From Chimonanthus salicifolius (taxonomy: Eukaryota; Streptophyta; Magnoliopsida; Laurales; Calycanthaceae): a stretch of 64,000 nucleotides of DNA. Location: positions 40,168,739 to 40,232,738 of the forward strand of contig CM023541.1 of the NCBI GenBank assembly GCA_013350335.1, given 5' to 3'. Shown in pieces: positions 38,201 through 47,400 of the stretch (its first letter is position 1; each line of letters starts with the position of its first letter). The notes under the pieces were generated by a model that worked only from the letters and a program-made list of their open reading frames with translations, had not been told where the DNA came from and ran no database searches. Made by a program: the position numbers and the translations under genes.

Positions 38201-41086
38201 CTGATTGTTAGTTGTGAAGATGTTTGGTCCTTTCCTTTGATGAATTTTAACCCTTCACCAACCATCCATTTCATGAATTAGTACCCTCTTCCCTATCAAA
38301 TCATGTCCATCTATGGAAATGGTAGGGGAACTCTTGAAGCTAATCAAGGTCTTGAATTGTAGCTAGATAGGATCCAATTAGGTGAGGGTTATTTATTTTT
38401 ATTTTTGAAAGCTAACTTCATTTATAAAAACACCAAAGGATGCAAAGAGGAAGGGCATCAAGGAAACCCTCCCAAACAGAAACAACCAAATTACATCAAT
38501 TTTTTAACAATTTCCTCATTTGAAGACACCCCCTGTCTAGCCAAAGAATCATCAGCTGAGTTAGCCGACCACGGGACCCCAAGCAATCTTAAAATCAAAG
38601 CTGACAATATCATGACGAATCCTCTCAATTTTATCGAGATAACTCTACGGGCAAGGAGAACCCAACACCCAGCCCACCACTACCTTCAAATCACTCTCCA
38701 CTATACTCCCATGGACCCCAAGCTCTTCCAACTCCAAAATACCTCTTCATAAAGCAAACAATTCCACATAAAAAATGATGGGCCCATTATGAAAAGGACC
38801 AGCAAAAGAAATCAGAGTAATTCCTGAATCATTACAGATGAGCCCTTCATAACCTGCTAGACCAACTTCCCGCATACAACTCCCATCAAAATTGAGCTTG
38901 AAAAGCCTAGTAAGAGGAGGAGACCAGAAAACAGATGGTCGAGACTCCAAATGACCACTGTAAACATCCACCGAGGCCCAATCTCTACACATCTCTGAAA
39001 TAGAGAATTGACAGAACTTCATCAGCCCAACCACCCACCAAGCAACCCACAACTTGTTTTTTTCAAGAATCCCATTCAAGAGGCCAACCTTCCCCCGAAA
39101 ACCCTCTAATTTCTTTCTAACCAAATGGATGATGGCAACAATATTACTATTTTATGTTGTTTTTTTGTGTGTGGGGGATTTTGGGGGGTGTGTGTGTGTG
39201 TGGAGGAATACTATTGGATCATGGAGTTTTACTTTTAATCCTCCCTTTATGGTTTGTAGATCAAGCTTTATTTGCCCCTAAGAGGAATTCTCCTCCACTG
39301 CGCGCAAGAGAGATGTATGTGGGGGTTTTGAAGAACATTTTTTTTTGTAGAGAGAGAGCAAGGCTTTTGTACCAAGAGTTAAATTTCTTGTGTCTCTTTT
39401 TCCACACCCCCCAAGGAACAATAGTTGGCACAATTTTTTATAAAATTTATCCTTGCTTTCTAATGGACCTAATCCTTAATTATTCATGAGGGATCAAAAG
39501 GACTTTGGGTACATCCAAGACGCTAAAAAAATTGAGTGAGCTGAAGAATTTTGCAAACGGCTAATATATAGAAAACTATTGGCGTGGATTCCTATGAACA
39601 AAGAAAGCAAACATAGAGATCATATAATAATAGTAGTAGTACTAATAGTAATAGTAGTAGCAGTAGCAGTAGCAGTAGCAGTAATAATAATAAGGAAAAA
39701 AGATGGGCCCTCATTTGTGGAAATGCAAGAAGAGAGATGTCCTTAGTCGATCTCTCTAAAAAAAAAAAAAAAGAGAGAAGGGATCTTATTTGTGCTTTTT
39801 ATACTCAAAAGGTGTTCATGAAATCTGAGTAGAGAGATGGCCTTAATTGATCTCTTTTTAAAAAAGAGAGGGGGTCAGGGGAAGGAGGAGGGAGGAAGGC
39901 CCCCTATTTTCTTGTTGACAAAACCATTTATTAGATTTCAAAAAGTTGTGCTATTGAGACCTTACCAAGACTCTTTGTTGCCCCCCTTAAATGTGGATTG
40001 GGCCCGGTTAACGTAGTTGTGTGGCATGTGTTGTGGACTAGACATGGATAGAAGGTGGATGATGTTTCACCTCTATCTAATCATCTATCCTTATCATCAT
40101 CTTCATTGTCGAAGCCATCTATCTGGAGGTTGGCATTTGTATTAGGCTTTAGCATGTTTCTTTGTATTTAAGGCTACCTATCCATCTGACACCCATAGGA
40201 CTTGAATCCACAATCTTGAGGTTACAATAATAAGCATTTACCAACTGTGCTAGAGGTTCTCGTCTTAGCCTTATGATTTTAGCATTTAAGTTTGCTTATT
40301 GTATCATTGATGTACAATATATCATGGTCAAGTGATCAAGGGCTAGATGACAGATGCGGTGAAGCTTCACCCACCTTGGATTTGTAGCCCCACACATCCT
40401 ACTCAAGCACATTGAACCAACCTACATTTAAGAAGAGGTCTTGGTACGAAGGTATCACAAGGAGTCTTGGTATGAAGTTCTCACCTAGAGTTTCTCTACT
40501 CCAAATTGGTATTTGTTTTTTGTTGTCTCAACAAAAAGGGGTGTTCTGTACCTTTTCTATATTTAAACATTAAAACCATGCATCACGTTTTCGTATGGAT
40601 AACAAATTTTATTACAGTGAAAAGGAACTTATAGAGAGGAAAATTCTCATTCACCAAATAGACGTGAGTTTGACGTGTACGCAAGTTGTCATTCTTATTT
40701 GCTCATGATTTAGAGACTAGTGGAAATGCCAAGGCCTTGTATCCCTCAAACCCATATTGTGCTGTATAGAACTCCGACATTTCTTTGATCGTTTATGCTT
40801 CTTCAGATGAACCTCTGATTGTTTTATTTATGGAATCTGTCATTGGGATTGTTGAAACTCGAGACCAACACAATTAACTATTACATCTGATGGTGTGCCT
40901 CATTTGATTGCAGAGAACAAGAACCAGCGGGTGATCTGTGTAAAGAATCTAGATCCCGAAGACATACTGTTGCATGCAACGCGGCTGAGGAATGCATTGG
41001 GAATGAAGGTGGTCAAGCTGAAGACAAGACATGCTACCAAGCATCCGAGTGTGCAGGGTACATGGACAACTGATCTCAAATTCTGA
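31420..41086 (+). CDS. MRPL43: Mitochondrial large-subunit ribosomal protein mL43
   Basis: Exons 31420-31499, 32010-32116 and 40914-41086 join in phase to give 119 residues. The protein starts MALRGVWQLQKLVVSYSD and continues with WGGSSRGIR, AFMESHLQAF, RGQHPHLKGFY, RVICVKNLDPEDIL and KHPSVQGTWTTDLKF. This matches the L51/S25/CI-B8 thioredoxin-like domain of plant mL43 (Arabidopsis At3g59650, same length) along its whole length. mL43 is a structural protein of the mitochondrial 54S/large subunit; it is nuclear-encoded and imported. The first ATG directly follows a splice acceptor. Intron 1 is 510 bp. Intron 2 is about 8.8 kb and holds LINE fragments on both strands, an LTR-like block and microsatellites. 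All exons have intact splice sites, so the gene is probably functional. Confidence 0.96.
32165..32219. repeat. Compound microsatellite (CCCT)n(CT)n(AC)n
   Basis: A simple-sequence run just inside intron 2 of mL43, about 50 bp after the donor of exon 2. It is probably length-polymorphic. Confidence 0.95.
33182..34345. mobile_element. LTR-retroelement-like block (solo LTR or TRIM?)
   Basis: This stretch is GC-richer than the surrounding intron. It starts TGTTAGCGCTTACAGCG and soon has AACGTGGTTCAGCCCACC and GCCTACGTCCACGGAGC, phrases I associate with plant LTR or TRIM elements. No protein domain is present. The right border near 34345 is not certain and no paired repeat was found, so the class is inference. 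Confidence 0.4.
34346..36080. other. Intron 2 of mL43, unassigned part
   Basis: No exon or intact element was recognised. A T-run lies near 34980-34999. Near 35620-35660 is a GTGCCTTGCACC-type patch resembling the one at 37935-38150. The LINE at 36088-37890 may have split such a repeat. Confidence 0.35.
36088..37890 (+). pseudogene. Decayed LINE reverse-transcriptase ORF2 fragment
   Basis: The plus-strand translation shows the usual plant LINE order. There is a pre-RT region (RENRDLDHVRCIKDNN), RT blocks (VLGPDDIPIKIW; VPFYKNKGDIQSC in another frame; CIDLEKVYGRVPR; VRLHQGSTLSSYLFALIMND; MLFANDIILI) and a C-terminal tail (RWFGHV-like at about 37680). Stops and frameshifts occur between 36573 and 36843 and after 37403. 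The usual DD of the catalytic FADD box is ND here. A 57-bp in-frame tandem duplication (36977-37090) repeats the QGS region. The 5' half with the endonuclease is missing. It lies within intron 2 of mL43. Confidence 0.9.
37930..38165. repeat. GCGCCTT-rich dispersed repeat remnant
   Basis: Repeated words GCGCCTTAGG, GTGCCTTG, GGGCGCTTGG and GTGCGCC are typical of a degraded plant MITE. A matching fragment lies left of the LINE near 35620, suggesting the LINE sits inside it. Confidence 0.4.
38395..39130 (-). pseudogene. LINE 3' end with RNase H-like domain
   Basis: A minus-strand open frame at 39124-38747 contains LFKLNFDGSCMREVGLAGYE and GITLISFAGPFHNGP, the start of the C-terminal RNase H domain found in many plant non-LTR retrotransposons. 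Downstream on the minus strand, the sequence runs to an A-rich end (T-rich on plus) at about 38395. Only the RNase H start and the 3' tail remain. It is inserted antisense in mL43 intron 2. Confidence 0.8.
39131..40184. other. Intron 2 of mL43, unassigned part with TAG/CAG microsatellite
   Basis: A mixed (TAG)n(CAG)n(TAA)n run lies at about 39628-39695. A paired AGAGATGTCCTTAGTCGATC / AGAGATGGCCTTAATTGATC direct repeat occurs at 39732 and 39834. Nothing coding was recognised. Confidence 0.5.
40185..40265 (-). mobile_element. tRNA-like SINE head
   Basis: The minus strand reads TAGCACAGTTGGTAAATGC (A-box region) followed after about 30 bases by GGATTCAAGTCC (B box). This is tRNA-like spacing, but no complete tRNA cloverleaf or acceptor stem was found. 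Confidence 0.5.
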
Positions 41087-42060
41087 TTATTTTGAGACTT
41101 GGTTCATGGCTCGACCTAACCACCTTGTTTGAAGTGTATGGTCAACATTTATAACTTCTACTATGCTTCCATGATAGGAGGAACCTGAGTGGGAATTTAT
41201 ATTGTTCGAACCCATTTCTTTACAGAATTAAGCTATTGGCTATAAAATTCATGTCTTGGTTCATCTGATTTAGTGTAGTAGCAAAACTAGTTGGCAGATT
41301 TTGTTTTTTTGACTGGAAGCCGTTAATGTTATTTACATTCTTCATTACTCTGAGCTTATTACTGATGCCAGGCAACCATGTGATGATAATGGTGTAATAC
41401 TATCTGTATTTAGGCATATTTTTTTAAATTTGGTGTACCGTGAGAAAAACTCAACTCATAGTGTAAAAATCACTATCCGAAGAAGCAAGCATTACTGGAC
41501 CATTTCTGCTTTTATACCTGACAAAATTGACATTTGAATTACACACAAATTTAAGTACTTTGTTAGAAAACATAGTTTTAGATGTTTAATTTTTCAGTTA
41601 TTTAAATCTTCATTCTATTTTTTTTATATTTTAAACCAGCTACTTCCGTTTCTACTAACTAAACTTATGAATAACATAAATTTGGCCAATTCATTGTCTA
41701 ACATATACTAAACTGCCTATAATTTAGTCAATGGGAACATTTAGCCTTTTTTCAAATTTTTGTGAATTTTTAAAATTTACAGTTCGCACCATTTTTCTGC
41801 AAGAGTAATTAGTGATTGTATCCGTTCATGAATAATAAATAGTTTAAATTTACAGTTTGCACCATTTTTTCTGCAAGAGTAAAGCACCTTGCCTAAGTTT
41901 CTCCGAGACTATTAAAAAGGTTTTTGAATTAATTTTTTTTAAACCTCGGTATTCACAATTTATGAAATTTGAAAGCTCTCTTTAGTTAGTCATGATAGAC
42001 GTACATGATTTTGTTTAGGTCTGTCTCATTGAGATCAAACCAACCACGTGTGTAAGGGTA
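41087..42060. other. 3' UTR of mL43 and downstream DNA
   Basis: No further gene. A short direct repeat (TTTACAGTTCGCACCATTTT and its variant) occurs at about 41780 and 41850. The 3' UTR probably ends within the first 350 bases after the stop. Confidence 0.4.
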
Positions 42061-42715
42061 ACTCGGTAACAATAGAAAATAATTTAGTATATTGTGATAA
42101 GTTTATATACTTGAATTCTATGGTAAAATCTCAATGAGGTAAAATATAGACACGCTAAGGGAGTCTCATGTGATAAAAGAGTCTTCATTTATCTAAAAAG
42201 ATGATTTTATAAAATATTTATTAAACCTGTAATGCTTTATGAAATAGAGTGTTAGATAATGAGAAAAAAGATAAATAAACAAAGTCATGCTATGCTATGT
42301 TCGAAGAATGACTTATCTCTAAAGGATAAAGTTAGAAATGAATGCATTAGATATAGTTTCAAGATAGATAACAAATTAAGATAAACTAGTTTTGAGATGG
42401 TTTGATCATGTTAATTGAAGACCAAGTATGAAGGTATTAGAAGGAGAGACCGACGTTCAAAAACATTGGTAAAGTTAGAAATGAATGCATTAAAGATAGT
42501 TTAAAGATAGATAACAAATTAAGATAAACTAGTTTTGAGATAATTTGATCATGTTAGTTGAAGACCAAGTATGAAGGTATTAGAAGGAGAGACCGACATT
42601 CAAAAACATTGGTGGAAAGGATAAAACAAGACATGTTAGAATGTGGAGTGACTAATGGTATAGTTTATGATAAGATTATTCGGAGAATAAAAACTCATTA
42701 AATCAACTTTAGATA
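42061..42715 (+). pseudogene. LINE C-terminal remnant with 143-bp tandem duplication
   Basis: The DNA aligns by eye with the tail of the LINE at 37350-37880 (phrases such as GTTAGAAATGAATGCATTA, GATGGTTTGATCATGTTA and GTGGAGTGACTAATG). A 143-bp part is present twice in tandem (42328-42470 and 42471-42613). Frames are broken throughout. Confidence 0.8.
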
Positions 42716-42940
42716 GATGAGATTACTAATTCACGATGATTATTATTATTATATAAGAGAAGACTTTTGTTTATTTGTCATTTATAAAATAGCTATTAGA
42801 TTTGCAACTCTTTGTATAGTATTAAACAATGAAATGATAACAAATAAACAAAATGTATCTACGTGCATTTTTACATTTGATGAATGGAATTCCTTTAAAA
42901 AGATAATGTAAAAAGTAACTATATTTGGAAGACATTAAAA

Positions 42941-43126
42941 AAGGGTACTAATTTTTGCACCCCCATTTTCTCTCATGGTGCACTCCTTTAAAGAGAATTT
43001 TCAAATTTGCCCCTATTTCTCTCCTCCCATTTCTTTTTCCCTTTCCTAAAAGTAAGGGCAAATTTGAAGATTCTTTTTAACGGGTGCATCCTGAGAGAAA
43101 ATGGGAGTGCAAAACTCACTACCCTT
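42941..43126. mobile_element. Foldback MITE with long inverted repeats
   Basis: The left end AAGGGTACTAATTTTTGCAC then CCCATTTTCTCTCA is mirrored on the right by TGAGAGAAAATGGGAGTGCA then CTCACTACCCTT. The middle CAAATTTGCCC / GGGCAAATTTG also pairs. About 186 bp, nearly all of it arm. Flanks are A-rich, so the target duplication is ambiguous. Confidence 0.75.
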
Positions 43127-43186
43127 AAAAAATATCCCCTACCGATGATAAAATGAGATAAACTATTTATTAATTAACATTTTTTT

Positions 43187-43480
43187 TTAACAGTAATAAA
43201 GTGATTTGGATTTCATTAAATAACGAGGTAAGTACAAAAGATGAGAAGGGTCTAACAGGATTAAATCTGAAAGAAATAGAGAACAAGAAAAAGAAAAGAA
43301 AAAGAGAACACGCCATACAATACAAGAGCTAGAATAAGGAATAAACAAAGCTGATAAAAAAAAAATGGCTGAAGACTGGTTAAAAACTCTAAGTTTGGCA
43401 AAGTAATCTGCCATACCATTTGTGTTCCGTACGATCTGAATAAAGGAAACATCCATCCCTGCAGCCAAATTTTTAACAAG
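43187..43480 (-). pseudogene. LINE 3' end, RNase H tail remnant
   Basis: The minus strand encodes FIQIVRNTNGMADYFAKLRV, the C-terminal motif of plant LINE RNase H domains (usually ...N..AD.LAK.G). A 3' tail follows, ending in a plus-strand T-run at about 43181. The rest of the element is absent. Confidence 0.75.
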
Positions 43481-43900
43481 ACATTAATTAAAGAGTTTGA
43501 ATCCTTTGATGTGCAATTAGATTTATCTACGCTACAGTATCAACACCACTTAAAAAGATAGAGTTTCTTTTAATAATTTTATTTAAAGTAAAAATGTAAA
43601 ATATAATATTGGAATGCACTGATTTATCATATCAACAATTTCAACAAGGATTAAGAAGTTGGCTCATGAAAACTGTTGAAAAATCAAATATAATACATTT
43701 AGACGTGAAATTTAAGCAAAAAATTCTAACTCATCTTTTTTAAATTTAAATGGATGAAAAAATACTTTAGACTCTTGAGAAGGATAATAAAAACAATAAA
43801 AAAATAAAACTAGAACACAAATAGGACCAATATGCAGTTTAAAGAAAATACATCATCATCTATTTATTAGAAAATGTGAATAAGAAAATTAAATAATTAA

Positions 43901-44221
43901 GGGTAGCAATCCTCCCACCGGAGGTTTTTGTAATCAGACATAAATTTTAGTATATTACCAATTTTACCCTTTCCATGAACAGCAAAATCGGCTCACCAAC
44001 CCTTCTTATGAAAATTTTACCCTTACCGACTCGCCAAGTTTACCCTTCGCATGAACAGTAAAATCGGCTAGCCAAAATTTACATGAATAGTAAATCGGCT
44101 CTCCGAAATTTTACTATTCATGCGAAGGGTCCGATTTTACTGTTCATATTAAGGGTAAAATTGACATTATACTAAAATCTATATTAAATTATACAAAATA
44201 CTCGTGAGAGGATCGTTACCC
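43901..44221. mobile_element. Minisatellite-bearing MITE, copy near a gene start
   Basis: The ends are GGGTAGCAATCCTCCCACCG and GAGAGGATCGTTACCC (inverted). Inside are a few units of the CATGAACAGTAAAATCGGCT type and inverted GCGAAGGGT / ACCCTTCGC blocks. It is the same family as the element at 56168-56608. The flanks (AATAATTAA, TGATTAATC) give only a degenerate target duplication. It ends 268 bp before the start codon of the serine-rich gene. Confidence 0.8.
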
Positions 44222-44489
44222 TGATTAATCCATGGTAATTATCTTGGAGGGAGAGTAAGGTCATTTTTGTAATTGAAGATGAAAGCCCGAAATCATTTTT
44301 TTTCCCGCTCCTTTCTTTCTCCCCCATTTTAAAACAAAGAGCCGTTTCCCTTGTCAGGATTTCTGATCTTAATTCTTTTCATTTTCTTCAAAAGTGAAAA
44401 TCCCGATTCTGCTTTTCCTAGATTTTCTTCCCATTCTTGGATTCCCACCACCCTATCTTCAATCTCCATCTTGGATTCTTGATTCTGCA
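44222..44489 (+). promoter_or_regulatory. Promoter and 5' UTR of the serine-rich gene
   Basis: A pyrimidine-rich stretch at about 44300-44330 (CCGCTCCTTTCTTTCTCCCC) and CT-rich DNA up to the ATG at 44490 look like a plant 5' leader. The frame is open upstream back to about 44394, but the first ATG is at 44490. No convincing TATA box was chosen. Confidence 0.45.
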
Positions 44490-47400
44490 ATGGAAGAAGA
44501 AGGCAGCAAAGGACTGGAAAGAGGGAGGGGGTCTCTCATCGATGTCTCTTTGGAGGACGATTCACTCATAATCGTACCACTGGCCGCCGATTTACGCAGA
44601 CGCCGACTTTCTGGTGCTCTTTCTGTTTTTTTTTTCTTTCTAAATTTATTTCTTTACTAATTTCGATTTGGATCGATCTCCGCATTAGGGTTTTTTCTTC
44701 TGTTTATATGATGTTTGTGCGAAATGTCACATCACCCCATATAGCTCAGTCGTTTGTCTTGGCTATCTGGTTCATCTTTTTTGTGGGTCTATTGCTATTA
44801 AAAATCCTCTTTTTAATGATTTTATCAGTCTCGAGTGATGCCTGAAGTGAATTTTGTTGTGATAATTGAGACGGTGGGTTTTACCAGATGGATGGTGCAG
44901 ATGTCAGAGAGGTGGATCCAGTTTTTTATGATCTAGGGTCATTGATCTTGTGAGCCCTATGACTGAAAATGGTCCTCCTTTTAACGATTTTATCTGTCTT
45001 GAGTAGTATATGCAAGTAAATTTTGTGAAAATGTGATGGTGGGCATGAAGGTTTTACCAGATAAGTGGTATAAATCACAGAAAGATGATTTCAAATTTTC
45101 AGCAATCTGGTCATTCATCTCGTGGACTAAATTTCGAACCCCAATGGAGGAACTGGTTGAAGTAGTGAAACTTATACAAAGTGAAATAAATCTGCAGACT
45201 GCACTCAAATATTTGGCTACAAAGTGCTAAGACCACCACCTTGAACATGATTGAGAATTGTAATTACGTACGTAAAAAGCTTAAGAAAATTCATGTAATT
45301 TTAAAATTGTAATTTTGTGCTAAAATGTATCAGTTGTAAAATAGGTGTTAATCTGGTTTCCCAAGAAGGAGCTGCTGGTTTACCATTGTACCCACATCCA
45401 TATTCAAATTCAATAGATCAATTTATGGACATTTTCAAATATATTTTAGAAAATTTGTGTGTACAATCATATCATATAAATGCATTGCTTAGATGAGGGT
45501 ATTAGATCTAGAATGTAAAACTGATAAATGATTATGCTACAATGAAACTAGAAAAGAGACATTAAAATTTTTATGGACATGGTAACTAGCTGATCTGATA
45601 TAAGAAATGTTGTTTCATTCTTGTTTTCACTATACTCCTTTATTTGATCTATATTGTCTACGTGTTTTTCATCCAACCTCTTTGTTTTCATCTTGATGGT
45701 TCATTCCACCTATTCTCTTCATTAGGTGCTTATTGTTGAGGTGTAATTGATTGATTAATTGTGACAGTGAAGGCTTTGACATCTTTTTCTTATGAGGTTG
45801 ATCTCCTAGGCACGTTTTGTATTCAATGGTGATGAATGATCTTTCTATTTATTCTGTCAACACATTTCTGTTCCTTTGTACTTTGTGTGTCTAAAATTTG
45901 AAACAAGCAACTATTTTATTTTTACCTTACTAATTTTAATGTTTAAAATATTTTATGTATGTACCAGGGATTGAGCTTGAGCAATCTATGAGTGGATCAT
46001 ACAATTAAATGAAAACGTAGAGTCTAATCCTCAAATCTAATGACCCATAAATAGTGTGGGGGTGCACACCATACCCATCTCACCATTTGATTCTTTGAAC
46101 ATAAAATAAGGGATACAAGTTGGGTGGTTTGTTCATGTTGAGCGAACCTGAGCCCAGCTCAAATTTAATTTTGGTCAGCAAATTGGGCCAATTGTAGCCC
46201 AAGCTACTCTTTAGAAAAAGTACAGTTAATATTTTTCAATTTGGGAATTTCTTGGAGGGAGGCCCTCTATCCATGAAGAGCCCATCATGATGGTGATTTG
46301 GATAACCATAATCAAACTATTGGTCCCACTTGTACACTGTGCTTGCACCAAGAGACTAAGATTCCTCAAAAGGGAATGATTTTGATCCAAAAAAAAGATC
46401 ATTACATCATCATAAGAAGCAAAACGATAAACCCAATACCAAGGATTCTAGGAAGTAGTAAGAGAAGATAATCCATTTTTTCACTGCAAGGGAGAAGAGG
46501 AATAATACGATTCTTTAGCTGCATTAAAAGATAGCAGGAATGTGAGGAAAGCCACGATTTTGCAACAGCTACATAAAAAGGATGATTATTGTCTCTGAGG
46601 ATTCACCTGTTTGTCTCCAGGCTTCTTATTCATTTGGATGAGTGATTCAATGATCAACCCTGTTGGAGACCAAGTGACAAAAGATTCTCAATTAGAACAG
46701 TAATTCCCGACACCTCTTTTCTCTTTCTAAAGGAAGTTTTTTGCATGAGAATCCCCAACCCAACCCAACCCTTTCAAAGAGTTCATTTATGGAAAATTTC
46801 TTAATATGTAAAGCAATGGACATTCAGTGGGGGTCAGTCTCCTAGAGTCGGTTACAATGGATTTGATCAAGTAGTTCAGTTTCCAAGTAACATGTAGGAT
46901 TGTTTGCAAGTGGGAAGTTACTTTTTTTCCCCATCTTTCAACCCTTGATATGTTATCTGCTCAGTCAATTCCAAATGAAAATGCGATGCAAATAAATCAA
47001 TGCAAGGAAAAAACATCATTTTGTATGGTCAGTAACCTTCTCCATGTCCATATAAAAAAGAACTTCGGTTGTTCAGAGTGCATGTTATAATGCTTCCATG
47101 TTTATGTCAAATTCACTAGCAATTGAACCTTACTATTACACTCATATTAGTAGATTAGCTGAGTGCATGATGTGGTTACTAATAATATTATTGTAGTTTC
47201 AAACTTTTTATTTGTTAATCTATGGCCATCTATGGCCATGGCAAGGCTATGAATTGTTACTAATATTTTGTGATCTATAAAAAATGGTTATATACAACCA
47301 TTAATCATTTGTATTTACAAGCATATTCCTTGCTGGTTTGCTGCTTTAAGAGTTGGTTCAATTAATAGACCAAATTGACAGGGATATCAGAAAACTGTAA

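Noticed and set aside
40185..40265. Candidate tRNA gene
   Set aside because: A and B boxes are present but no acceptor stem or anticodon arm could be paired; better explained as a SINE head.
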